Below are positions 1-6,769 of a DNA stretch of 13,733 nucleotides, one piece after another. The DNA is taken from positions 1 through 13,733 of the forward strand of contig CAJJMX010000024.1 in the NCBI GenBank assembly GCA_905192935.1, in the 5' to 3' direction. The notes below the pieces were generated by a model that saw nothing but the letters and a program-made list of their open reading frames with translations, did no database searches and was not told the DNA's origin. The DNA comes from an uncultured Mailhella sp. (GTDB lineage Bacteria; Desulfobacterota; Desulfovibrionia; Desulfovibrionales; Desulfovibrionaceae). Both the position numbers and the translations under genes were made by a program. Each line of letters opens with the position of its first letter. The stretch's first letter is position 1.

Positions 1-670
1 GGCGAAGGTACCAGTGATAGCAGGGGCCGAACACAGGCGTGGACACGGGAGCAAATTCCAGTATGCAGGCTCTGCCTCCGGGCACGAGCAGGCGATGCAT
101 TTCACGCAGCGCCTCCATGCGGGGACGGACGTTGCGTATGCCGAAGGCGATGGTCACGGCATCGGCACAGCCGTCGGGCAGAGGCATGTGACGGGCATCG
201 GCCACCATGGTGGTCACGCGGGAGCGTTCCGACGCACGCATCTTGTGTTCTTCGCCGTAGCGTAGCATGGGTTCGCAGATGTCCGTGGCGTAGACGTGCA
301 GCCCGGGATAGCGGCGGATGAGCGCAAGGGTGACGTCGAGCGTGCCCGCCGCCATGTCGATGACCGTATTCGTGGGGCCGGGCACGACGGAGCTCACGAG
401 ATTGTGACGCCACCAGCAGTCGAGAAAAAGGCTGAACACGCGGTTCTGCAGATCATACCACGGCGTCATGCGGCCGAACATTTCAGACACGTTGCGGGTA
501 TGCTCATCGCCGGGAGCCTCGGCGGAAGCGGCATCTGCGGGGGCGGTCTTTTGGGTTTCCGGGGCCTTGTCCGCACCGTTTCCGCCTTCAGCGTGCTGAA
601 CGGCGTCGGTCTGTTCCTGCGGTGTCTGCTCCTTGTGGAGGCCGTCGTCTCCGGGAGTGTTCTGGCTCAT
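1..670 (-). CDS. ubiE: UbiE/MenG-type menaquinone C-methyltransferase, 3' end cut by window edge
   Basis: SAM-dependent methyltransferase that converts demethylmenaquinone to menaquinone, the respiratory quinone, in the cytoplasm. 223 codons are visible; the C-terminus lies beyond base 1. Residues 57-83 hold the family opening (HTRNVSEMFGRMTPWYDLQN). The SAM site is VIDMAAGTLDV at 103-113, less glycine-rich than the usual GGTGD form. Residues 175-181 (AFGIRNV) match the family FGxRNV motif, and LEFAP at 204-208 matches LEFS. Residues 1-55 are a hydrophilic, low-complexity Gln/Glu/Ala/Gly-rich extension that most UbiE proteins lack. The start at 670 is supported by AAGGAG at 678-683 with 7-nt spacing. 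The ATG overlaps the stop codon of the upstream 59-residue gene (ATGA), which implies translational coupling. Fold and family are sure; menaquinone as substrate is inferred from the family and a likely anaerobic host. Confidence 0.93.
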   Translation of the reverse strand, partial: MSQNTPGDDGLHKEQTPQEQTDAVQHAEGGNGADKAPETQKTAPADAASAEAPGDEHTRNVSEMFGRMTPWYDLQNRVFSLFLDCWWRHNLVSSVVPGPTNTVIDMAAGTLDVTLALIRRYPGLHVYATDICEPMLRYGEEHKMRASERSRVTTMVADARHMPLPDGCADAVTIAFGIRNVRPRMEALREMHRLLVPGGRACILEFAPVSTPVFGPCYHWYLR

Positions 671-846
671 TCTGCGTCTCCTTCCTGTTCGAGCTTTTCC
701 CGGCCCTTCAGGGCCGTGTCCATGACCACGCGGTAGATGGAAGGAAATATTTCCTCGAAATTGCTGGGAGAAAGGCGCTGCGATTCAATGAACTTCACAG
801 CGATTTCCTTGCTGACCTGCATGATTTCACGTTCCAGTTTTTCCAT
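667..846 (-). CDS. Small conserved-looking protein, 59 aa, coupled to ubiE
   Basis: I do not recognise this protein with confidence. From the start at 846 it is 59 residues, strongly helical and charged: MEKLEREIMQVSKEIAVKF, then a turn (RLSPSNFEE), then IFPSIYRVVMDTALKGRE and an acidic tail. It has no cysteines, signal peptide or membrane segment. The helix-turn-helix pattern of (S)KEIAxxFIESxxLSPSNFEEIFPSIY loosely recalls the N-terminal oligomerisation part of MucR/Ros proteins but lacks their zinc finger, so this is only a resemblance. The start at 846 is preferred over 864 or 942 because AGGAG at 853-857 sits 6 nt upstream, while the other starts have no such site. Its stop overlaps the ubiE start by four bases. 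A T-rich terminator-like hairpin lies 35 nt upstream, so expression probably depends on read-through or attenuation. Confidence 0.75.
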   Translation of the reverse strand: MEKLEREIMQVSKEIAVKFIESQRLSPSNFEEIFPSIYRVVMDTALKGREKLEQEGDAE

Positions 847-852
847 TATCTG

Positions 853-857
853 CTCCT
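853..857 (-). promoter_or_regulatory. Ribosome binding site that decides the small-gene start
   Basis: AGGAG on the minus strand with a 6-nt spacer to the ATG at 846-844. It favours the 59-residue reading over longer readings that begin at 864 or 942. Confidence 0.7.
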
Positions 858-881
858 GCGGCATGGCCGCAAGCTGAAGGC

Positions 882-939
882 AAAAAAAACCCGCCTGTGG
901 GGAATGGCCCCGGCCACCGCGGCTGGGAACCGGGCGGGT
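882..939 (-). terminator. Terminator-like stem-loop with U8 tract upstream of the small gene/ubiE pair
   Basis: Read leftward, ACCCGCC (939-933) pairs with GGCGGGT (895-889), and the last T begins an unbroken run of eight T (889-882). The 37-nt loop is itself GC-rich and can fold (for example GGGG/CCCC). The long loop makes it less canonical than the terminators at 11563 and 13161. It would end the PBP1A transcript, or act as an attenuator for the downstream gene, whose ATG is only 35 nt beyond the T run. Confidence 0.6.
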
Positions 940-940
940 C

Positions 941-973
941 AAAAAGACGGGAAGGGGGCCCCCCAGCCTTTTT
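941..973. terminator. Second GC-rich hairpin flanked by A5 and T5, bidirectional terminator-like
   Basis: A5 at 941-945 and T5 at 969-973 flank a GC-rich centre containing GGGGGCCCCCC (954-964). The arms pair imperfectly, with G-T pairs and one mismatch. It would give a stem followed by T5 on either strand. On the minus strand it lies between the PBP1A gene and the 882-939 terminator. No gene on the plus strand ends here, so a role on that strand is doubtful. Confidence 0.4.
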
Positions 974-985
974 ATGTTGACATGA

Positions 986-1040
986 ATCCGTCATGCGGTC
1001 GTGCCGGAAGCCGCGGGCTTCTTCCGACCGCATGACGGAT
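986..1040. repeat. Perfect 16-bp inverted repeat with an inner second stem
   Basis: ATCCGTCATGCGGTCG at 986-1001 is repeated exactly in reverse complement at 1025-1040. Inside it, GAAGCC (1007-1012) pairs with GGCTTC (1016-1021) around a GCG loop. Outside it, CATGA (981-985) can pair with TCATG (1048-1052) across a 7-nt bulge. The total is about 27 pairs. There is no T tract, so it is not a simple terminator. It lies 68 nt past the stop codon of the PBP1A gene and could be a 3'-end stabilising hairpin, an extragenic palindromic element or a small RNA. Confidence 0.8.
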
Positions 1041-1107
1041 GAAGATTTCATGCTGCGGCGTTGTCGGCAGACTGTTCAGGACCTTTCCGCCGCGTGCCGC
1101 CGCCTCA

Positions 1108-3765
1108 TCAGAACATATCCTTCAGAAGGTCCTCTCCCTGCTGCGCCTGCTCGGCGGCCTGCTCGGCAAGTTCGGGATCGACGTCTCCGTCAAGGGCGTC
1201 GATGCCGTATCCGGTGCCGGGTTCCGTGCCTTCGATGAAGGGCATGCTCATGCCTCCGGCGTCGGCGAACACGATGCCGTCGGGCTTGGGGAAGTCATCC
1301 GGGGGGTAGGCCGTCAGCGCTTCCTTGGCGTAATAGAGGTAGGCCGGAAGGGCTGCTCCCGAGCCGGTTTCCCCGCGTCCCATGGGCTGGAGCTGATCGT
1401 AGCCTATGTAGGTGGCGGTGACGAGATAGGGCGTGATGCCGATGAACCATGCGTCGTTCTCGTCGTTGGTGGTACCGGTCTTGCCGCCTATGGGGCGTCC
1501 GAGAGCGCGAGCCTTGCCGCCGGTGCCGAAGTTGACCACGCCTTCAAGCAGCTTGGACATGACGTAGGCATTCTGCGGCGTGATGGCCTGCACGGACTCG
1601 GGCTGGCTTTCGTAGATGGTATTGCCCCACGGACCCTGAATGCTGGTGATGAAGCGCGGGGAGCTTACCTTGCCGCCGTTGGCAAAGGCCGTGTACGCCT
1701 GAGCCAGATTGAGCGGAGAGACCGCCACGGCGCCGAGGCTGATGGAAAGCGTGGCGGGAAAATCCGGGGTGAGGCGCAGAGCCTTGGCCCGGGCAATGAT
1801 GTGCTCCACCCCCATCTGCTGCGCCACGCGGACGGTGCAGAGATTGCGGGAGCGGGCAAGAGCCCGGTACAGCGGCATGGGACCGTCGAACTTGCCGTCG
1901 TCGTTGCCGGGGCGCCAGGCCTTCTTGGTCCATTTGTCGATGAGTATGATGGGAGCGTCGAGCAGCATGGACGCCGGAGTGAAACCGTTGTCCAGGGCTG
2001 CCGAGTACACGATGGGCTTGAACGAGGATCCCGGCTGGCGCTGGGCCTGCGTGACGCGGTTGAACTGCGAGCCGGAACTGCCGAAGGCGTAGCCGCCCAC
2101 CATGGCCACCACGTCGCCGCTCTCCGGCTCGATGGACACCATGGCGCCCTGCACGTCGGGATACTGCTGCAGTCGCAGGGCGATCACCGGTTCGCTGATG
2201 CGCGAGGAGGTAGTCTGCCCGGTCTTCGGGGCGTCCGCTGCGGTTTTGGCGTTTTTCTTCGAGGTCTGCTTTGGAGCCGAGGCCGCAGCGTGATCTCGGG
2301 AAACCCAGATGACGTCGCCGGCCTTGACCACTTTTGTGGCGTCCCGCTGGACCACGGCCGTGACGGAACCCGCCACGCGCTTGTTGGGCTTGCGCGCCCA
2401 GTTCATGGTGCGCACGTTCACATAGCCGCGCTGCGTTTCGGAGAGCAGCACGTCGGCTCCAGACTTGCTTACGCCTGTCACGAGGGCGAGAGCCCAGCCG
2501 TCGTCGTCGAGATCGGAGAGCTGGAAGTTCTTTTTCTTCAGGAAATCCTTGTACTCCGACGGTTCGAGATGCTTCACCGGACCGAGCCAGCCGTGACGCT
2601 TGGCAGCGTCTTCCAGACCGTGGCGCAGACCTTCGTTGGCGGCCTTCTGCTGCAGGGGATCCATGGCGGTATGCACGGTGAGGCCGAGCTCGTATACCGC
2701 GTCTTCGCCGTAGATGCCGAAGTCATAGCCGTTCTTTTTGCAGTTCTCTTCCGAGAACATGTCCACGAGCAGACGACGCACCTCTTCAAGATACCACGCG
2801 CCGTCCGGATTGGAGGAGGGCATGGCCTTGTATTCAAGCTTCTGATTGATGGCTTCGTCGTATTCGGCGTCGCTTATCCATCCGAGGTCACGCAGGCGGC
2901 GCAGCACATGGTGCTGACGGTTCTGGGCAGCTTCGGGATTGCGGTAGGGATTGTAGGCCGAAGGCGACTGGCCGAGACCTGCAATGAGTGCGGCTTCGGC
3001 TATGGTGAGGGCCCTGGCGTTCTTGGCGAAATACACGCGGGCCGCGGCTTCCACGCCGTAGGCGTTGTTGCCGAGGAATATCTGGTTGATGTAGAGGGTG
3101 AGGATTTCATCCTTGCTGAGCTGCTTTTCCAGACGGTAGGCAAGAATGGCTTCCTTGATCTTGCGCTCGTAGCTCTTTTCCGGGGTGAGCATGAGACGCT
3201 TGACCACCTGCTGCGTGATGGTGCTGCCGCCCTGCCTTGTGGAGCCGTGCTGGAAGTTGGCTATGGCCGCACGGATGATGGCCTTGATGTCCACGCCGGG
3301 ATGATTGTAGAACTGGTCGTCCTCAACGGCCAGAAAGGCCTGAGGAACGACTTTCGGCAGCTGATCGAGCGTGACGAGAAAGCGCCGCTCGTGATAGAGC
3401 TGGCCGATGAGACTGCCGTCGCGCGCAAGGACGGTGGTCACGAGAGGCGGCCGGTAGTCGGCGATCTTGCTGAAGCTCGGAAGATCGTCGGCCGCCCACT
3501 GATAGATCATGTAGCCGCCTGCCGCAGCGCCGAGAGCGCCGAGCAGCACGAGCGTTCCGAAAATGTAGAGCACGGTGCCGAAGAATCCGCGCTTTTTGCG
3601 GCGTTTTCTGCGGCCTCCCCGGGGATCGGTGTCCAGCGACAGAAGTTCGCTGTCCGAATCGTCTTCCATGACCGGTTCGGATGACTTCTTTCGTCTGCCG
3701 CGGGCGGGCGTGCCTAAGTCGAGCCTGTCGAGTCCGTTATCGTTGTTCCAGTCGTTGTTGCTCAT
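1108..3765 (-). CDS. mrcA: Class A penicillin-binding protein, PBP1A type (bifunctional peptidoglycan synthase)
   Basis: Polymerises lipid II glycan strands and cross-links the peptides on the periplasmic face of the inner membrane. 885 residues. Residues 1-60 are a cytoplasmic Asn/Asp then Arg/Lys-rich tail. One membrane segment spans about 61-89. The GT51 transglycosylase follows with EDDQFYNHPG (catalytic E148), QGGSTITQQ (178-186) and KIKEAILAYRLEK (202-214). The transpeptidase has SSFK (nucleophile S580), SRN (639-641) and KTG (762-764). An OB-like region between the two domains, before the transpeptidase, carries a Lys/Ala/Thr-rich linker at about 495-522. The C-terminus is acidic and Gln/Ala-rich. 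All catalytic motifs are intact, and the length is close to E. coli PBP1A (850). There is no clear ribosome binding site before 3765; the start was chosen as the first ATG of the frame past the gatB stop. Spacing to gatB is 68 nt, so co-transcription is plausible. Confidence 0.96.
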   Translation of the reverse strand: MSNNDWNNDNGLDRLDLGTPARGRRKKSSEPVMEDDSDSELLSLDTDPRGGRRKRRKKRGFFGTVLYIFGTLVLLGALGAAAGGYMIYQWAADDLPSFSKIADYRPPLVTTVLARDGSLIGQLYHERRFLVTLDQLPKVVPQAFLAVEDDQFYNHPGVDIKAIIRAAIANFQHGSTRQGGSTITQQVVKRLMLTPEKSYERKIKEAILAYRLEKQLSKDEILTLYINQIFLGNNAYGVEAAARVYFAKNARALTIAEAALIAGLGQSPSAYNPYRNPEAAQNRQHHVLRRLRDLGWISDAEYDEAINQKLEYKAMPSSNPDGAWYLEEVRRLLVDMFSEENCKKNGYDFGIYGEDAVYELGLTVHTAMDPLQQKAANEGLRHGLEDAAKRHGWLGPVKHLEPSEYKDFLKKKNFQLSDLDDDGWALALVTGVSKSGADVLLSETQRGYVNVRTMNWARKPNKRVAGSVTAVVQRDATKVVKAGDVIWVSRDHAAASAPKQTSKKNAKTAADAPKTGQTTSSRISEPVIALRLQQYPDVQGAMVSIEPESGDVVAMVGGYAFGSSGSQFNRVTQAQRQPGSSFKPIVYSAALDNGFTPASMLLDAPIILIDKWTKKAWRPGNDDGKFDGPMPLYRALARSRNLCTVRVAQQMGVEHIIARAKALRLTPDFPATLSISLGAVAVSPLNLAQAYTAFANGGKVSSPRFITSIQGPWGNTIYESQPESVQAITPQNAYVMSKLLEGVVNFGTGGKARALGRPIGGKTGTTNDENDAWFIGITPYLVTATYIGYDQLQPMGRGETGSGAALPAYLYYAKEALTAYPPDDFPKPDGIVFADAGGMSMPFIEGTEPGTGYGIDALDGDVDPELAEQAAEQAQQGEDLLKDMF

Positions 3766-3833
3766 GGCAATAGGGAAAACCGTATATCGGGTTGGGGCGC
3801 GCCGTCTCCGGAGCGCCGTGACGTGAGCCTTGT

Positions 3834-5270
3834 CTACGCCTGACCGAGGAGACGGGCGAGCGCCTCGTTGACCATGGCGGGATTGGCCTTGCCGCGCATC
3901 TCCCGCATGACCTGTCCCACGAAGAAGCTGATGAGCTTGGTCTTGCCGCCCCTGTAGGCTTCCACTTCGGCGGGATGAGCGGCGAGCACCTTTTCCACGG
4001 CGTCGTCGATGGCGCCGGTGTCGGAAACCTGCACGAGTCCGCGGGACTTGACGAGCGCTGCGGGCATGATCTCGCCCTTCATGAGCTCGGGGAAGATGTC
4101 CGCTGCGATTTTGGCGGAAATGGTGCCGTTGCCGATGATGGCGACAAGCTCTGACAGAGCTTCGGGAGACATTCTGATGTCGGCGGTGTTGATGCCGCTT
4201 TGATTGATTTCACGCATCATCATGCCGAGCATGATGTTGGCCACTTTCTTGGGCTGGGAGCAGAGCGCGCAGGTCTTCTCAAAGAGAACGGCCAGGTGCG
4301 GATCGGCACAGAGCTGTTCGGCGTCCTGTTCGGGAAGCTGGAAATCGCCCATGTAGCGGGCCATGCGGGCTTCGGGAAGCTCCGGCTGCGTGGCCGCCCA
4401 TTCGGCCAGCTCCTCGTCGGTGATGACCACGGGCAGAAGGTCGGGATCGGGGAAATAGCGGTAGTCCTGAGCATCCTCCTTGCTGCGCATGGGGGCGGTC
4501 AGATTGCGGTTCGCGTCGTAAAGGCGGGTCTCCTGGATGACCTTCTCGCCGTCGTCGAGCAGGTCGGACTGTCTTGCTATTTCAAATTCAATGGCGCGCT
4601 GCACGTTGCGGAAGGAATTGAGGTTCTTCAGCTCCGTGCGGGTGCCGAGCTTCGTTTCTCCGCGGGGACGTATGGATACGTTGGCGTCGCAGCGGAAGCA
4701 GCCTTCTTCCATGTTGCCGTTGCTGATGCCGAGGCTTATCACCATGGCGTGCAGCTTCTTGAGATAGGCCACGGCTTCTTCCGCGCTGCGAAGATCCGGT
4801 TCGCTCACGATTTCGATGAGCGGCGTACCGGCGCGGTTCAGATCCACATAGCTGAAGTTTTCGCCCTGCGGATGGATGTTCTTGCCCGCGTCGTCCTCCA
4901 TGTGGATGCGCGTGATGCCGATGCGGCGCTTTTCGCCGTTGACCGTGATGTCTATCCAGCCGTGCTCGCAGAGAGGACGCTCGAACTGCGATATCTGATA
5001 GTCCTTGGGCATGTCGGGATAGAAGTAGTTCTTGCGGGCGAACTGGGAGCGCTGGTTGATGGTCGCGTGAATGGCAAGCGCCATGCGCGAGGCGTATTCC
5101 ACGGCCTTGCGGTTGAGTACGGGCAGAACGCCGGGCATGCCGGCGCACACTTCGCAGACATTGGTGTTGGGCTCGTCGCCGAAGGAATTGGGGCAGGAAC
5201 AGAAAAGCTTGCTGGCCGTGGCCAGGTGCACATGCACTTCCAGGCCGATGACAGCCTCATATGCAGACAT
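3834..5270 (-). CDS. gatB: Aspartyl/glutamyl-tRNA amidotransferase subunit B
   Basis: Subunit of GatCAB, which amidates misacylated Glu-tRNA(Gln) and/or Asp-tRNA(Asn). GatB phosphorylates the bound aminoacyl group and receives ammonia from GatA. 478 residues, normal length. Visible signatures are GLEVHVHL (9-16), the metal-site cysteines C24, C26, C39 and C42, KNYFYPDMPKDYQISQFE (80-97), DDAGK (126-130), DLNRAGTPLIEIVSEPD (143-159) and YRYFPDPDL (270-278). A C-terminal helical YqeY-like tail ends in the conserved GKANPAMVNEAL region (460-471). The frame is open back to 5336, but the start at 5270 fits the family N-terminus and has GGGAG (5277-5281) at 6-nt spacing. gatA and gatC are not adjacent here. 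A terminator and a small hairpin lie in the 67 nt upstream of its leader. Confidence 0.97.
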   Translation of the reverse strand: MSAYEAVIGLEVHVHLATASKLFCSCPNSFGDEPNTNVCEVCAGMPGVLPVLNRKAVEYASRMALAIHATINQRSQFARKNYFYPDMPKDYQISQFERPLCEHGWIDITVNGEKRRIGITRIHMEDDAGKNIHPQGENFSYVDLNRAGTPLIEIVSEPDLRSAEEAVAYLKKLHAMVISLGISNGNMEEGCFRCDANVSIRPRGETKLGTRTELKNLNSFRNVQRAIEFEIARQSDLLDDGEKVIQETRLYDANRNLTAPMRSKEDAQDYRYFPDPDLLPVVITDEELAEWAATQPELPEARMARYMGDFQLPEQDAEQLCADPHLAVLFEKTCALCSQPKKVANIMLGMMMREINQSGINTADIRMSPEALSELVAIIGNGTISAKIAADIFPELMKGEIMPAALVKSRGLVQVSDTGAIDDAVEKVLAAHPAEVEAYRGGKTKLISFFVGQVMREMRGKANPAMVNEALARLLGQA

Positions 5271-5303
5271 GGGATACTCCCTGATGATAGCGGGTAAACA
5301 AAG

Positions 5304-5318
5304 CCTCCTGAGCGGAGG
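5304..5318 (-). promoter_or_regulatory. Small leader hairpin ahead of gatB that hides an AGGAGG
   Basis: On the minus strand CCTCC (5318-5314) pairs with GGAGG (5308-5304) around a 5-nt loop. The right arm with its neighbouring A is AGGAGG, a perfect ribosome-binding-type sequence, but it is 33 nt from the gatB ATG and is followed by no well-spaced start. It may be a short structural element of the leader; function unknown. Confidence 0.35.
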
Positions 5319-5337
5319 AATCTGTACTCCTATCATT

Positions 5338-5369
5338 AAAAACCGCGAGGCTCAAGAGAAAGCCCCGCG
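5338..5369 (-). terminator. Rho-independent terminator downstream of nadK
   Basis: Read leftward, CGCGGGGCT (5369-5361) pairs with AGCCTCGCG (5352-5344) over 9 bp with one G-T pair and an 8-nt loop. A single G and then five T (5342-5338) follow. It sits 116 nt past the nadK stop and 67 nt before the gatB start, so it closes the nadK unit or acts as an attenuator for gatB. Confidence 0.75.
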
Positions 5370-5485
5370 TCCGTGCGGAGCGCGGCAGCAGGAGAATCCG
5401 GTCAGGAAGGTCGACTTCAGGTACGGGCAGGACAGGACCTGCGCAAGGACCATCTTGCCGGAGCTCCGGACTTTTGTCGTGCCTG

Positions 5486-6361
5486 TCAGACGTTTTCCCT
5501 TCTGCCGGGTCCCGAGGTGACTATTCCTCTGTCGATGAGACGGCGCAGATACCAGCTCGTGTCGCTCACCAGCATGCAGAGCTGATCGGGAACACCTTGG
5601 ATTTCCAGAATATCTCCGAATTCCAGAGGCAGATTTTCCTGCCCGTCCACGGAGAGCAGGACCTGATCGCCCTGGCGGCAGGCTTCCAGACGTATGCGCG
5701 AGGCGGCGGGCAGAGCTATGGGCGGAAAACCGCCGGCGAAGGGGCAGATGGGCGTGACGAGCTGGGCATTCATGGAAGGCATGGTGAGAGGGCCGCCCGC
5801 AGAGGCCGTGTAGGCCGTGGAGCCGAGCGGCGTCGACACGATGACGCCGTCGCAGCGAAGCGTGCTGAAATGCACTTCGTCTATGGTCAGACTGAGGGAT
5901 ACGGCACGGGCCACGACGCCGTGAGCGGTGACCACGTCGTTGATGGCCACGCCTTCGCTCCGGGGATGAAGTCCGTTTCCTTCCCGTCGCAGGATGCGCC
6001 AGCGCAGCGTGAGGTGGCGTTCAAGCTCCCATCGGCCCTGCAGCATTTTTGCAAGCGGCTCTTCCCAGCCTTCGGCGGGCAGGGAGGCCAGAAAGCCCAC
6101 GCGCCCGAAATTCATGCCTGCAAGCGGCGTGCGGATGCCTGCCAGACGACGCGCCACGCCTACCATGGTGCCGTCGCCTCCGAGCACGAGCACGGCATCG
6201 CTGGCCGCGGCTTCGGAGCGCATGGTGATGGCGTCGGCGCCTGCGGAAAGCAGTATGCCGTCCACACGGCGGACCTGAAGCCATTCGAGAAGGCGGCGAC
6301 CGGCGTGTTCCGGCTGAGGGTTGTCTTTGTGGAGAATGAGAAGACGAGAGATGGGATGCAT
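5486..6361 (-). CDS. nadK: NAD kinase
   Basis: Phosphorylates NAD to NADP using ATP (or polyphosphate in some members), the only route to NADP in most bacteria; cytoplasmic. 291 residues, normal length. The key GGDGT motif is at 61-65 (catalytic D63), followed by NFGRVGFL (84-91). The usual NE/D motif appears as IND (140-142). The nucleotide-binding stretch DGVIVSTPLGSTAYTASAGG is at 171-190, and TPICP is at 203-207. The start at 6361 has AAGGA (6368-6372) at 6-nt spacing and fits the family N-terminus; the frame stays open to 6466 but has no family sequence there. It is divergent from gmhA across a 408-nt gap and is followed by a terminator at 5338-5369. Confidence 0.96.
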   Translation of the reverse strand: MHPISRLLILHKDNPQPEHAGRRLLEWLQVRRVDGILLSAGADAITMRSEAAASDAVLVLGGDGTMVGVARRLAGIRTPLAGMNFGRVGFLASLPAEGWEEPLAKMLQGRWELERHLTLRWRILRREGNGLHPRSEGVAINDVVTAHGVVARAVSLSLTIDEVHFSTLRCDGVIVSTPLGSTAYTASAGGPLTMPSMNAQLVTPICPFAGGFPPIALPAASRIRLEACRQGDQVLLSVDGQENLPLEFGDILEIQGVPDQLCMLVSDTSWYLRRLIDRGIVTSGPGRRENV

Positions 6362-6769
6362 GAAATGTCCTTGATGGGGCGAGCACCGTAAGGCGGAAGG
6401 CGGGACAGAAACGTGCACCGGCAGGAAGAGAGTCCGGGCATGGGTGTCTTGTACTCTAAAGAACAATCCCGTGCAACGAAAAAATGAAACGAGAGCCGAA
6501 TGTTATACCTTCCGCTCCCGGCCGGGAAGAGCGCTTTGTCTTTTTGGCCCTCCCTGCCGGAAGAAACGGGCCGGAAGACCATGAAAAGAAAAGTGCCCCT
6601 TGCCGAAGCGAAAGACGGAGTTATTTTCTCTGAACAGGGCACGAGAGTCGTCCTGTCTTCGCCGATCATGCAAGGCGACGAACCATTGTCAGCCCCCGAG
6701 CTTTGGGGTAAGGTTCCTTGTTCGGAAACTCGCGGCTGCCGCCGCTTATGCCAAGCATCATGGAGCATC
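6362..6769. other. Divergent intergenic region between nadK and gmhA
   Basis: 408 nt with no convincing gene. Both flanking genes must be started from here. I found no -35/-10 pair close enough to consensus to name. An AT-rich stretch at about 6449-6510 is the most promoter-like part. The region includes a terminator-like stem-loop (6513-6545) on the plus strand. It also has GTGCCC (6591-6596) facing GGGCAC (6638-6643), a 6-bp inverted repeat with a long loop. A frame open from 6500 into gmhA reads as low-quality protein and has no family match. Confidence 0.6.
6513..6545 (+). terminator. Terminator-like stem-loop in the gmhA leader (possible attenuator)
   Basis: CGCTC (6513-6517) pairs with GAGCG (6529-6533), with CC/GG continuing inside around an AA bulge. 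CTTTGTCTTTTT (6534-6545) follows. No plus-strand gene ends before it, so if active it would stop transcription early in the 5' leader of gmhA. The stem is modest and the T tract is interrupted, so this is uncertain. Confidence 0.4.

Noticed and set aside
977..982. Perfect TTGACA on the plus strand
   Set aside because: No -10 hexamer at 16-18 nt and no plus-strand gene downstream.
1039..3684. Very long plus-strand open frame (881 codons) opposite the PBP1A gene
   Set aside because: The minus strand carries every PBP1A catalytic motif. The plus reading has no family features and is a typical antisense shadow of GC-rich codon use.
4200..5297. Plus-strand open frame opposite gatB
   Set aside because: Shadow of gatB, whose signatures are intact along the whole length.
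5371..5485. Possible tRNA or small RNA between nadK and gatB
   Set aside because: No T-loop consensus (GTTCGANNC) and no cloverleaf could be found.
5474..6391. Plus-strand open frame opposite nadK
   Set aside because: The NAD kinase motifs on the minus strand explain this region.
6500..6769. 90-codon in-frame extension of gmhA
   Set aside because: GmhA begins at 6770 by family alignment, with metal ligands at the same numbers as in E. coli. The extension crosses a terminator-like hairpin.
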